64,000 bases of DNA, from NCBI RefSeq assembly GCF_900188345.1, contig NZ_FZOD01000007.1:1-64000 (forward strand). Direction: 5' to 3'. A program made the translations under genes and the position numbers. How positions within the stretch are numbered: position 1 is the stretch's first letter; every line of letters starts with the position of its first letter. Source of the DNA: Streptosporangium subroseum (GTDB taxonomy: Bacteria; Actinomycetota; Actinomycetes; Streptosporangiales; Streptosporangiaceae). Shown piece after piece: positions 30,502-38,878 of this stretch. Below the pieces are notes generated by a model. That model searched no databases and had not been told where the DNA came from. It saw only the letters and a program-made list of their open reading frames with translations.

Positions 30502-31950
30502 CTACCCCTCCGGGCGGACCACCAGCAAGGACCGGGGGCGCTTGACGAACTCCACGTCGCCGGACACGGTGAACGTCTCGCCGTCGCATGCCACCCGCAC
30601 CGATCCCGAGGGCGAGGAGACCTTCAGGGTGTCGGCCTGCCACTGCTGGTAGTGCCTGGACAGGCCGATCCCGCCCAGCAGCACGCTGGTGAACGCGCGC
30701 AGCCGGGGCAGCCGGGAGGTGGCGGTCAGCACCCGGATGTCCAGCAGCCCGTCCTCCAGTCTCCGGCGCAGGCGCGGGGCGGCTCCGCGCGAGTCGTAGA
30801 GGCAGTTGCCGACGAACAGCGTCCAGATCCGGCGGGGGACCCCGTCGATGACCACCTCCTCGGGCTCGGCGGTGCGCAGCACGCGGCTCAGCGCCCACAG
30901 CAGCGCGGGCCACTTGCCGGCACGCTGCTCGATGGACTCGCGCCGGTCGACGACCTCCGGGTAGACGCCGAGACCGGCGCTGTTGAGAAAGACCCTGCCC
31001 GCCACCTCCCCCACGTCCACCGCGACCATCCCGCCGGAGCGGTAGGCGGTCATCGCGTCCTGGGTGTCGCGCAGGCCGAGGGCCCCGGCGAAGTGGCCGG
31101 GCGCGGGCGCCGGGATGATCAGCAACGGTCTGCGGTGCTCCAGCGCGGCCCGCGCCCCGCGGCTGACCGTGCCGTCGTCCCCGGCGACGGCGAGCACCCG
31201 GGCGCGGGCGGCGGCCTCGCCCATGAGCCCGGTCACGTCCTGCCCGTCCGCCCCGGGCACCTCGACCACCTCGGCCTTGGACAGCGAGGCCCGCACCGTC
31301 TCGGCCGTGACCGGAGCGCCGCCCGCCGCGGAGCCGATCACCGCCACCACGCCCTGGCCGTCGAGGTCGTGGCCGGGCATCGGCGGCGCGGTGACGACGC
31401 GCGGCGCTCCCGTCACGGCCTCCGGCCACAGACGCCGGGTGACCAGCCCGGTCGCCACCCCGATCCCCGCTCCCACGAGCACGTCGCCCGGATAGTGCAC
31501 CCCGGTGTAGACCCGGGAGAAGCAGACCGCGGCCGCCAGGAGCGCGACGGGGGCGGCGACCACGAGGGGCGCCTCCATGGCCACGGCGGTGGCGAAGGCG
31601 GCGGCCGAGGCCGAGTGTCCCGAGGGGAACGACGCCGACACGGGCACCTTGACCCTTCGCGCCATCGGAAATCCGTCCAGCGACGGCCGGTTCCGGCCGA
31701 AGGCCTGCTTGCCGACCAGATTGACCAGCGGGCTGGCCAGGCTGACCGCGAGCAATCCCCTGGTCGCGGCACGGCGCAGCGGCCGGTGGCCGCTGACGGC
31801 CAGCGCCCCGGCGACCCCCGCCCACAGGAGCGAGTTGTCGGCCACGCGCGACAGCGCGGGCACAAAACGTTCGAGGCCGTGAAGTCTCGCGCCCGCCACC
31901 ATGGCGAACAACCGCCGGTCCAGCCTGCCCAGCCGCGAGCTCAACCGCAT
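30502..31950 (-). CDS. PAP2 phosphatase fused to a diacylglycerol/lipid kinase domain
   Basis: 482 residues. Residues 1-190 are a membrane PAP2 domain with KQAFGRNRP, ASFPSGHSASAA and SRVYTGVHYPGD, the three phosphatase motifs, among five to six hydrophobic helices. Residues 200-482 match the DAGK/LCB5 kinase catalytic fold; its nucleotide loop reads AVAGDDGTVSRG, with Asp in place of the second Gly of GGDGT. Together they could remove and add phosphate on a lipid. The kinase-loop change leaves ATP use uncertain. ATG 31950 with AAAAGGGG upstream is chosen over the longer frame. Confidence 0.88.
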   Translation of the reverse strand: MRLSSRLGRLDRRLFAMVAGARLHGLERFVPALSRVADNSLLWAGVAGALAVSGHRPLRRAATRGLLAVSLASPLVNLVGKQAFGRNRPSLDGFPMARRVKVPVSASFPSGHSASAAAFATAVAMEAPLVVAAPVALLAAAVCFSRVYTGVHYPGDVLVGAGIGVATGLVTRRLWPEAVTGAPRVVTAPPMPGHDLDGQGVVAVIGSAAGGAPVTAETVRASLSKAEVVEVPGADGQDVTGLMGEAAARARVLAVAGDDGTVSRGARAALEHRRPLLIIPAPAPGHFAGALGLRDTQDAMTAYRSGGMVAVDVGEVAGRVFLNSAGLGVYPEVVDRRESIEQRAGKWPALLWALSRVLRTAEPEEVVIDGVPRRIWTLFVGNCLYDSRGAAPRLRRRLEDGLLDIRVLTATSRLPRLRAFTSVLLGGIGLSRHYQQWQADTLKVSSPSGSVRVACDGETFTVSGDVEFVKRPRSLLVVRPEG

Positions 31951-32087
31951 GGCCGTCCCCTTTTCGCGTGACTGTGATCGAACAGGAACTTGATTCTGCC
32001 GCGTACCCCGATCCTCGGCGCACACCCCTCTGTTCTCCCCTCATCATCCAAGCAGAGGAGTCGTTCACGGAAACAGCGAGGACATGG

Positions 32088-32495
32088 ATGAGCTGGGGCT
32101 ACCCGGTCCTCGTGGGGTCCGTGCCGGGCCTCACCGCCTGCCGGGCTCGCGCCCGGTACATCGCCACCTGGAACGAGACCGACCCGGTCGCCCGCCGTAC
32201 GGAGATCGAGCGGATCTGGGCCGAGGACGGCTCCTACACCGACCCGATCGCGGTCGCCGAAGGACTGGAGGCGATCGACGCCACGATCGCCGCCGTGCAG
32301 GGCCGGTTCCCCGGTTTTGTCTTCGCGCTGGCCGGACCGGTGGACGCCCACCACGACATCGCCCGCTTCACCTGGGAGCTGGGCCCGGCCGGCGGCGAGA
32401 GCCTCGTGGTCGGGTTCGACGTCGCGGTGCTCACCGAGGACGGCCGCATCAGCAGGGTGCACGGCTTCCTCGACAAGGTCCCCGCTCAGGTGTGA
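32088..32495 (+). CDS. SnoaL/NTF2-like protein
   Basis: 135 residues from the ATG at 32088 (GCGAGG upstream). The frame continues to 31968 without protein-like sequence. ARYIATWNETDPVARRTEIERIWAEDGSYTDPI and GRISRVHGFLD are characteristic of NTF2-fold SnoaL-like proteins, which include polyketide cyclases, isomerases and binding proteins. Cytoplasmic. No active-site assignment is possible. Divergent from the PAP2-DAGK gene; convergent with the VOC protein gene. Confidence 0.7.
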   Translation: MSWGYPVLVGSVPGLTACRARARYIATWNETDPVARRTEIERIWAEDGSYTDPIAVAEGLEAIDATIAAVQGRFPGFVFALAGPVDAHHDIARFTWELGPAGGESLVVGFDVAVLTEDGRISRVHGFLDKVPAQV

Positions 32496-32517
32496 TGCCT
32501 CGGTGTGTCCGAGCTTC

Positions 32518-32916
32518 TCAACGTGCGAACTTCTCGATGGCCGCCGGGGTGACGGGGGTGAAGAAGTTGACGAGGTTACCGTCGGGGTCTCGGAACAGCA
32601 GCGACCTGTTGCCCCAGGGCATCGTGGTGGGCTCGGTGACGAAGTCGGTGACGAAGCCGGTCAGGTTCCGGTGAACGCGGTCCACGTCGTCGACGAGGAA
32701 CTCGGTGATCACGCTGTGGTTGTCCGCCAGGCGGGCAGAGCCCGGGGCGAACAGCGGGACGGTGCGGGTGCCGGCGATCGCGAGGGTCGCGCCCGCGGTC
32801 TTGAGTTCGGCGAAGTCTTCGGTGGCCCACGTCGCCCGCGCCCCCGTGGCTCGCTCGTAGAACTCGACAAGGCGCGCTACGTCGCTGGTGATGATGCGGA
32901 TGGAGACGAAGTCCAT
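32518..32916 (-). CDS. VOC-family (glyoxalase/dioxygenase-like) protein
   Basis: 132 residues with two beta-alpha-beta-beta-beta modules: MDFVSIRIITSDVARLVEFYE and the C-terminal LLFRDPDGNLVNFFTPV are the standard VOC ends. Role: metal-dependent lyase, resistance protein or binding protein; not resolved. AAGGAGATCTC precedes the ATG. It is divergent from a WYL-type regulator, with a palindrome in between, and is probably its target. Confidence 0.88.
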   Translation of the reverse strand: MDFVSIRIITSDVARLVEFYERATGARATWATEDFAELKTAGATLAIAGTRTVPLFAPGSARLADNHSVITEFLVDDVDRVHRNLTGFVTDFVTEPTTMPWGNRSLLFRDPDGNLVNFFTPVTPAAIEKFAR

Positions 32917-32969
32917 GAGATCTCCTTGGCTGTGCTGAAGGCGTGCGCTTCGCAGGCTAGGAGAAATAG

Positions 32970-33002
32970 TGGACAGAATCGGTCCAGTATTCGCATTAGG
33001 TT
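32970..33002. promoter_or_regulatory. Operator palindrome and leaderless promoter of the WYL regulator
   Basis: TGGACAGAATCGGTCCA (32970-32986) is a near-perfect inverted repeat with TGGAC/GTCCA ends. A -10-like TAGGTT at 32997-33002 lies six bases before the ATG at 33009, and the palindrome covers the -35 position, so binding would block this promoter. The divergent VOC gene starts 54 bases away on the other side. Confidence 0.6.
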
Positions 33003-33008
33003 GTGCAC

Positions 33009-33998
33009 ATGTCTCGACCCACCGGCCGCGTGCTGACGCTCCTGGAGCTGCTGCAGTCGGGCGGCACCCGGACCGTGGCCGAACTCGCCGACCGGCTCGG
33101 CGTCGAAGGGCGCACCGTGCGGCGGTATGTGGACCAGCTGATCGACCTGGACGTGCCCGTGGAATCGGTGCGCGGCCGCTACGGCGGGTACCGGCTCGCC
33201 CCCGGGTACCGCTTGCCTCCGCTCATGCTCAGCGACGACGAGGCGCTGGCCGTGCTGCTCGGCCTGGTCGCCGGCCGCCGAGCGGGATTGACGACGGCGG
33301 AGCGCACGGCAAACGAGACGGCGTCGGCGAAGATCCGGCGGGTGCTGCCCAAACACATCGCCCGTCGGCTCGACGCACTCCTGGAGGCTCTCGCCTTCAC
33401 GGATCAGCCCGGCGAGTTCGACACCCCGGACGCCGGGATCCTGCTCGCCGTCGCCGATGCGGTGCGCCACCGCCGACCGGTCTCGATCCGCTACACCGAC
33501 CGCGACGGACGGCGCAGCGAACGGACGCTGCACGCGTACGGGATCGTCGCCCATTCGGGCCGGTGGTACGTCACGGGCAAGGACGCCCGGATCGGCGAGG
33601 ACCGGACCTTCCGGCTCGATCGCATCGCAGACGCTAGGACCCTGCCCGGCTTTTTCGAAGCGCCCACGGGTCCCGGTCCGGCACAGCGCGTGTTGTCAGG
33701 GTTCGCCACGGCCGAATACCGGCATGAGGTGACCTTGCGTATCCACGGGACGGTCGAGCAGATCCGCGCCCACCTTCCCGCCGGCATCGCGAGCCTGGAG
33801 GAGCACGAGCCCGCGGCAGGCCAGGACCGGGCGTCCGAGCGCTGGCTGCGCGTCGAGTTACGGGCGCAGCGGCTCGACTGGTTGCCTCCGGTGCTCGCCT
33901 CACTCGACCGGCCGTTTGTCATCGAGCGCCCCGATGAACTGCGCGACGTCGTCATCGCGCTCGCCGACCGTCTCGCGTCCTGCGCCCGTCAAACCTGA
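33009..33998 (+). CDS. YafY/WYL-domain transcriptional regulator
   Basis: 329 residues. An N-terminal HTH_11 winged helix (RVLTLLELLQSGGTRTVAELADRLGVEGRTVRRYVDQLIDL) is followed by GRYGGYRLAPGYRLPPLMLSDDEALAV and a WYL sensor domain (RTLHAYGIVAHSGRWYVTG). The WYL triad reads here as RWYVTG, and the C-terminus is the WCX extension. Likely regulates itself and the divergent VOC gene through the palindrome at 32970-32986. ATG 33009 is preferred over GTG 33003 because of the promoter spacing. Confidence 0.9.
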   Translation: MSRPTGRVLTLLELLQSGGTRTVAELADRLGVEGRTVRRYVDQLIDLDVPVESVRGRYGGYRLAPGYRLPPLMLSDDEALAVLLGLVAGRRAGLTTAERTANETASAKIRRVLPKHIARRLDALLEALAFTDQPGEFDTPDAGILLAVADAVRHRRPVSIRYTDRDGRRSERTLHAYGIVAHSGRWYVTGKDARIGEDRTFRLDRIADARTLPGFFEAPTGPGPAQRVLSGFATAEYRHEVTLRIHGTVEQIRAHLPAGIASLEEHEPAAGQDRASERWLRVELRAQRLDWLPPVLASLDRPFVIERPDELRDVVIALADRLASCARQT

Positions 33999-34058
33999 CA
34001 GCGAGGAACCAACGTCATGAGATGGCACGCGCGGACTGCCGATGTCCCCCTCTTCAAC

Positions 34059-34097
34059 GATTCTCACATTTGGGATATGGTCTCGAATATGAGAATC
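34059..34097 (+). promoter_or_regulatory. Promoter/operator upstream of the GNAT gene, copy of the XRE gene promoter
   Basis: GATTCTCA (34059-34066) and TGAGAATC (34090-34097) form a perfect inverted repeat. Within it, positions 34071-34095 match 22 of 25 bases of the XRE promoter at 34929-34953. TATGGT (34076-34081) is a possible -10 seven bases before an ATG at 34089, the same geometry as at the XRE gene. The GNAT gene begins 120 bases downstream. Confidence 0.6.
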
Positions 34098-34265
34098 GCC
34101 GGTACCGCCGCAACCGGTGCGGGCCGACCGGCAGGCGACCCGGTGGGTCGCCGAGACGGCGTCATCTCGCGCCTCCCCCGACCGCCCCTCTCCCCGCGCA
34201 GAGAAGGAACCTCGCGATGCACACCATTGCCCGCCTGTCCCCCGACGACTTCCGCGGCAGCGTGA
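34089..34265 (+). CDS. Possible 58-residue leader ORF overlapping the GNAT start
   Basis: The ATG inside the conserved promoter element opens a frame (MRIAGTAATGAGRPAG...) that overlaps the first 49 bases of the GNAT gene in another frame. The peptide is rich in Pro, Arg and Gly and looks unstructured. It may be translated from a leaderless transcript and affect GNAT translation, or be chance. No homology is recognised. Confidence 0.2.
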   Translation: MRIAGTAATGAGRPAGDPVGRRDGVISRLPRPPLSPRREGTSRCTPLPACPPTTSAAA

Positions 34266-34765
34266 AGAGCCTGGCCGACCTCCTCGTCGACGTCGTCACC
34301 GACGGGGCCTCCCTCGGCTTCCTCGCCCCCTTCGACCAGAAAGAGGCAGTGGCCTGGTGGCACACCCGGCAACCGGCCGTGGCCGACGGCAGCCTCACCG
34401 TCTGGGTCGCCCACGGACCCGGCGGCATCACCGGCACCGTCAGCCTCGTCCTGGAAGGCAAGCCCAACGGCCGGCACCGCGCCGAGATCGTCAAGCTCAT
34501 GGTCCACCGCGACGCCCGCGGCCAGGGGCTGGCCCGCGCGCTCCTCGCCACCGCCGAACAGGCCGCCGCACGAGCCGGAACCACCCTCCTGCTCCTGGAC
34601 ACCGTGACCGACACCGCCGCCGATCACCTCTACCGCAGCACAGGCTGGACGCGGTACGGCATCGTCCCCGGCTACGCGGCCGACCCGGGCGGCACCCTCG
34701 AAGACTGCAGCTTCTACTACAAGCGGCTCACCCAGTCTCCGCCCCGGGCCGACGGAGCAGCCTGA
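34217..34765 (+). CDS. GNAT-family N-acetyltransferase
   Basis: 182 residues. ATG 34217 has GAAGGAA at about seven bases. VWVAHGPGGITGTVSLVLE, AEIVKLMVHRDARGQGLARALLATAEQAA (the acetyl-CoA pyrophosphate loop, RGQGLA) and LYRSTGWTRYGIVPGYA are classical GNAT motifs. Substrate unknown; related proteins acetylate small amines or toxins. Its promoter element is shared with the XRE regulator gene downstream, so the two are probably co-regulated. Confidence 0.88.
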   Translation: MHTIARLSPDDFRGSVKSLADLLVDVVTDGASLGFLAPFDQKEAVAWWHTRQPAVADGSLTVWVAHGPGGITGTVSLVLEGKPNGRHRAEIVKLMVHRDARGQGLARALLATAEQAAARAGTTLLLLDTVTDTAADHLYRSTGWTRYGIVPGYAADPGGTLEDCSFYYKRLTQSPPRADGAA

Positions 34766-34920
34766 CCTCCGAGTGATGACGGTCCGGTCCTCCTACGCGA
34801 ACCGGCCGACGGACGGATCCAGGCCGCGATCGATCCGGACCTGATCCTTGCCCGGCGGCGCCCGCGTCCCCCCTTTCCACCCATCGTTGTCATGATGGCG
34901 GCCTGCGAACGGGCCGCCAT

Positions 34921-34953
34921 TTCTTATCTGGGATATTCTCTCAAATATGAGAA
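34921..34953 (+). promoter_or_regulatory. Leaderless promoter and operator of the XRE-cupin regulator
   Basis: TATTCT (34934-34939) lies seven bases before the ATG at 34947, which is the spacing of leaderless actinobacterial transcripts. The surrounding bases 34929-34953 match 22 of 25 with the element upstream of the GNAT gene, and the shared part includes the inverted pair TTCT...AGAA. The regulator probably binds both copies. Confidence 0.6.
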
Positions 34954-35534
34954 AGACTGAAATCCAGGATCCCGGCTCGGACCAGCTGGAGGCCCGCCTG
35001 GCGGATCGCCTCTCGCGGTTGCGGGTGGATCACGGCTGGTCGCTGGAGGAACTGGCGGGTCGCACCGGCGTGAGCCGTTCGACGTTGTCGCGGCTGGAGC
35101 GGATGGAGATCAGCCCTACGGCGGCGCTGCTCAACAGGTTGTGCGCGGCGTACGGGCGGACGATGTCGCAACTGCTCGCCGAGGTGGAGTCGGAGCCGCC
35201 CCAGGTGGTCCGGGCCGGCCAGCAGGTGGTGTGGCGGGACGAGACCTCGGGCTTCGTCCGGCGATCGGTGTCCCCGCCCCACCCGGGGCTGCGCGGTGAA
35301 CTCGTCGAGGGCGTCCTGCGCCCCGGCGCGGACATCTCCTACGACAGGCCGCCCGTCCCGGGCCTGGAGCAGCACATCTGGGTCCTGGAAGGAGTCCTGC
35401 AGGTCACCACGGGCGAAACCGTCCACGAGGTCCGCGCGGGAGACTGCCTGCGGTTCCGGTTGTGGGACCGGTCGCGGTTCCACTGTCCAGGCCCGGATCC
35501 GGCCCGGTACGCCTTGGTGATCGTCCTCCCCTGA
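34947..35534 (+). CDS. XRE-family regulator with C-terminal cupin domain
   Basis: 195 residues. Residues 15-75 hold an XRE helix-turn-helix (LSRLRVDHGWSLEELAGRTG, SRSTLSRLERMEISPTAALL). The rest is a cupin barrel (PGLEQHIWVLEGVLQVTTG, VRAGDCLRFR). Such regulators sense small ligands or redox state and often control a neighbouring detoxification or transfer enzyme. The gene is probably leaderless, autoregulated and a regulator of the upstream GNAT gene through the repeated element. It converges on PPK2. Confidence 0.88.
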   Translation: MRKTEIQDPGSDQLEARLADRLSRLRVDHGWSLEELAGRTGVSRSTLSRLERMEISPTAALLNRLCAAYGRTMSQLLAEVESEPPQVVRAGQQVVWRDETSGFVRRSVSPPHPGLRGELVEGVLRPGADISYDRPPVPGLEQHIWVLEGVLQVTTGETVHEVRAGDCLRFRLWDRSRFHCPGPDPARYALVIVLP

Positions 35535-35558
35535 GCCTCTCGCCGCGCCGAGCAGACC

Positions 35559-36338
35559 CTAGTCGTCCCGTACCGGCGTGGACGGGGGGTCCAGCTTGTG
35601 CCCGCGAGCGGTGAGCTCGGCCTCGATCGCCGCGCACACCGTCTCCACGACCGTGACGCGGGCCAGCCGCTTGTCGTCCCCGGCGACCACGTGCCAGGGC
35701 CCCTGCGGATGATCGGTCCGGGAGAGCATCTCCTCCACCGCGATTTCGTACTCCTTGCGCTTCTCGCGGTTGCGCCAGTCCTCGTCGGTGAGCTTCCAGG
35801 CCCGCAGCGGATCGTTCGCCCGGTCCCGGAAGCGTTTCAGCTGCTCCTTCTCCGAGACGTGCATCCAGAACTTGACCATGATCATGCCTTCGGCGGCGAG
35901 GGTCCGCTCGAACTCCACGATCTCGCCGTAGGCCCGGGACCACTGTTCCTTGGTGGCGAACCCCTCGACCCGCTCCACCAGCACCCGCCCGTACCAGGAC
36001 CGGTCGAGCACCGCCATCCCTCCCCAGCCGGGCAGCACCGGCCAGAACCGCCACAGGAAGTGGTGGCGTTTCTCGTCGTAGGTCGGCGCCGCGAACTGGG
36101 CGACCCGCACATGGCGCGGGTCGAGCGGGCGCACCAGCCGTTTGATCGCCCCGCCCTTGCCCGAAGCGTCCCAGCCCTCGAACACCACGCACAGCGGCGG
36201 GCCGATGCGCTGCTCGCCGACCTGCCCGCCGAGGATGAGGCGCAGGCGCAGCAGGCGGTCCAGCGCCGCCTCGAGCCGCTCCGTGCCCTTTTTCTTGGAC
36301 AGCTTCTGCGACAGATCAACCTGAGACAACCGTTTCAT
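35559..36338 (-). CDS. ppk2: Polyphosphate kinase 2 family protein
   Basis: 259 residues. Walker A GWDASGKGGAIKRL, lid segment around RVAQFAAPTYDEKRHHFLWRFW, and Walker B LDRSWYGRVLVERVE are the PPK2 signatures. Role: phosphotransfer between polyphosphate and (d)NDP/NMP, classically making GTP or ATP from polyphosphate. No membrane segment. Which PPK2 class applies cannot be fixed by eye. ATG 36338 is the only well-placed start. The gene stands alone, convergent with the XRE regulator. Confidence 0.88.
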   Translation of the reverse strand: MKRLSQVDLSQKLSKKKGTERLEAALDRLLRLRLILGGQVGEQRIGPPLCVVFEGWDASGKGGAIKRLVRPLDPRHVRVAQFAAPTYDEKRHHFLWRFWPVLPGWGGMAVLDRSWYGRVLVERVEGFATKEQWSRAYGEIVEFERTLAAEGMIMVKFWMHVSEKEQLKRFRDRANDPLRAWKLTDEDWRNREKRKEYEIAVEEMLSRTDHPQGPWHVVAGDDKRLARVTVVETVCAAIEAELTARGHKLDPPSTPVRDD

Positions 36339-36484
36339 GCCGACAGCCTCGCATGCCGACGTGGAAGGATCGCGGCGACATGCGCCTTTTGACCACCCAT
36401 CCGCCCGGTGACGCCCATCCGCCCGCCCCGGCACGCCCACTCGCCCGAACGTCGGTCCGGGCGAGTGGGCGCGCGGGGTGTACC

Positions 36485-38506
36485 TCAGCCCAAGCGGGCG
36501 CGGTAGACCTCCCGCGCTCGCTCGATCAGGTCCAGGTGGTCGCCGAGCTGCCCGGGGGTCTCGAACCTGCCCTCCTGGCGGAGCATCGCCTCCGTGTGGT
36601 CCAGCCATTCCAGGCACCAGCGGATGTCCTGTTCCCTGGCCACGTGGCGGCCGCCGACGTCGAGGTAGACCGGGCTGGTGTGCGCGTAGGCCCCGGTGCC
36701 GGTGAAGACGCGCTCGTGCGAACCGCCGACGGCCACGGCGACGACGTAGGTGGGATCGTCCACGACCAGCTCGGCGGTGAGCGCGCCGGGCGGTCCCTCG
36801 GCCAGGACGCCGTCGGCGGTGCGGATCTCCAGCCGCTCCACCTCGGGGCCGATCGATCCGACGGTGATCGTGACCCGGTCGCCGGGCGAGACCTCCAGCG
36901 TGGAGCCGGGCCCGTGCCCGGCGACCAGGAGCTCCAGCCAGGGCCCGGTGGTGCCGAACGTACGGCCCCGCCTGACGGCCTCGGCGAACGACTCGGCGCT
37001 CAGCGGCCCGTCCACCTGGGCGTAGACCCGCTCCCAGCCGGGCGGGTTGGACTGGTTGCCGCGCCGGGCGAAGGAGATCATCGCGTCGGTCCCCGCGGTG
37101 ACCGCGAGCCGGTTGCCCGCGCCGATCAGGTGCCGGTAGACGACGGCGGTCGTGCCGACCGCGCTCTGGCTGAGCACGTCGAGGGTGTCCACCAGGCCGA
37201 GCGCGGCGTCGGCGACGATCTCCCTGGAGGAGCAGTTGCGGTTCTGCCACGGCAGCCGGCCTGGGCCGTCGCTCTCGGAGAGCGGGTTGTGGAAGGGGTG
37301 GCTGTAGCCCAGGACCGCGCCGAGACCGCGCAGTTCCTCGCAGGCCACGCTGTTGGGCGGCCAGTCCGCGGTTTTCAGGAAACCGGTGTGAAACCGCGAG
37401 GGCGGCGCCGAGACGCCGAAGGCGTAGAAGTGCCCGAGCAGGTCGTTGCGGTATTCGACGCCGAGCCTGGCCAGATGCGTGTCGTCGGACCACGGCAGGT
37501 CCTGCCCCACCCAGTGCTCCAGCGCCTCGGAGTCGTAGACCCGCATCGAGGAGACGTTTCCCGCGACCAGGTTGAGCACGTGCAGGTCCTCGCCGTGCTG
37601 CATGGCCGCCGCGTGCTCGGGCGTGCCGACCATGTCGCCCGCCCAGTTGAGATGGACGTGCATGTCCCCTCCGTACCAGCCGAGCGCCGCCGCGTCGTAG
37701 AGCCGCCGCGGGGCGAGCGCCAGGAGGGTCTCCTCCCCCGCCGCCGGGGTGATCGAGACCTCGGCGGAGTCGTACTCCATCCCCCTGGAGACCCGTACGG
37801 TCAGTGGCTCCGCGGGCACGTCCAGCACCAGGTCGTCACCGTGGAAGTAGGGCCGCAGGTGGTAGTCGCGCCTGGCCGGGGCACCCTCGGGGTACCAGCC
37901 GTGCCCGTCCTCGCCGTACACGCTCCACTTGCACGGGAATCCGGCGCGCACCCGGAGCCGGGCGGCGGGGGCGGGGCGGGTCAGGGCCGCGAGGTCCACG
38001 CGCGCGCCGTCGACGATCACCTCGCTCCGGCTGGTGATCGCGATGAGCCGGGCGCCGTGCGGGCCGATCTCGTGGGCCCGGCCGTCCACCAGCACGGTGA
38101 CCGGCTCCTCGCGCGAGGAGTCGGCCAGCAGCGTCGTGCGCAGGGGCTCGCCGTCGAGTACGGCCCGCGCCCGCGCCTCGATCGAGACGCCGTCGGCGGT
38201 GAGACGGAGCGCGGCGAGGTTGTCGAGCACCTTGCCCGCCAGGACGTTCCGTACGACCTCGTCCATGTCCAGCTCGGTGAGGTGCTGCCCGGTCTGCTCC
38301 AGGGGGATGCCCGGATAGCGCTTGGTGATCATGCTGTCGCAGACCTCCCAGAACGTCGTCTCACGCATCAGGTAGGCGTTGGTGGCCATGGACTTGACGT
38401 ACGAGATGGGGTCCTCGCCCCAGGTCACCCCGTGCTCGGCCAGCAGCGCCCGATACTCCCCGAGCGCCCGCGCCACGGCAGGGGGCATGGCCGGATCGTC
38501 ACACAT
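36485..38506 (-). CDS. CehA/McbA-family metallohydrolase (PHP-domain)
   Basis: 673 residues. The N-terminal half (about 1-290) is an all-beta and helical region of unknown function. From about 295 a PHP-like metal site is visible: WYGGDMHVHLNWAGD, GYSHPFHNPL and AVTAGTDAMISF carry the His and Asp ligands. CehA was named for carbaryl hydrolysis, but most homologues have unknown substrates, possibly phosphoesters or amides. GGGGAGAG precedes the ATG. A perfect 12-base palindrome lies 43 bases upstream of the start and is a candidate operator. Confidence 0.8.
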   Translation of the reverse strand: MCDDPAMPPAVARALGEYRALLAEHGVTWGEDPISYVKSMATNAYLMRETTFWEVCDSMITKRYPGIPLEQTGQHLTELDMDEVVRNVLAGKVLDNLAALRLTADGVSIEARARAVLDGEPLRTTLLADSSREEPVTVLVDGRAHEIGPHGARLIAITSRSEVIVDGARVDLAALTRPAPAARLRVRAGFPCKWSVYGEDGHGWYPEGAPARRDYHLRPYFHGDDLVLDVPAEPLTVRVSRGMEYDSAEVSITPAAGEETLLALAPRRLYDAAALGWYGGDMHVHLNWAGDMVGTPEHAAAMQHGEDLHVLNLVAGNVSSMRVYDSEALEHWVGQDLPWSDDTHLARLGVEYRNDLLGHFYAFGVSAPPSRFHTGFLKTADWPPNSVACEELRGLGAVLGYSHPFHNPLSESDGPGRLPWQNRNCSSREIVADAALGLVDTLDVLSQSAVGTTAVVYRHLIGAGNRLAVTAGTDAMISFARRGNQSNPPGWERVYAQVDGPLSAESFAEAVRRGRTFGTTGPWLELLVAGHGPGSTLEVSPGDRVTITVGSIGPEVERLEIRTADGVLAEGPPGALTAELVVDDPTYVVAVAVGGSHERVFTGTGAYAHTSPVYLDVGGRHVAREQDIRWCLEWLDHTEAMLRQEGRFETPGQLGDHLDLIERAREVYRARLG

Positions 38507-38878
38507 AGATCTCTCCCCGTGATGAAACTCCTAATGATCATCGCCATCGTGACATGTCACGCAAAAGACATGGAAGCTCACAGAACTCGACGAGTTGCTT
38601 TATTGCCATCCGGTGGAGCAAAGGTAATTCCGGGACGGTCAGAACCCACCCCGGGGCCGGCCGCCCCGTCGCCGGGCGAAAGGCACGGCCCGAACGGATC
38701 GCTCGCCTTGGTGATGACCGCGTGCCGCTGCCCTGCCGCTGCCGCTGCCGCGCGAAGATCGACGAACCGGATGGAATCTCTTCCTTATTTGATCTATTCC
38801 AATTTATGATCTTCTGGACAGTTCATCCCTTCCCGCCTGATTCACGCAGGCCGATGACACTGAGACAGACAGGAAAAC
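38507..38878. promoter_or_regulatory. Divergent regulatory region with palindrome GTGACATGTCAC
   Basis: This 372-base space separates the divergent CehA-like and P450 genes. The perfect palindrome GTGACATGTCAC occupies 38549-38560, 43 bases from the CehA-like start. An A/T-rich stretch at 38770-38815 upstream of the P450 is the probable promoter zone for that gene. No gene is seen in between. Confidence 0.5.

Noticed and set aside
35559-37493. Extended N-terminus of PPK2 reaching through the neighbouring gene
   Set aside because: The 5' part is Arg/Pro/Gly-rich shadow sequence of the CehA-like gene; PPK2 homology begins at the ATG at 36338.
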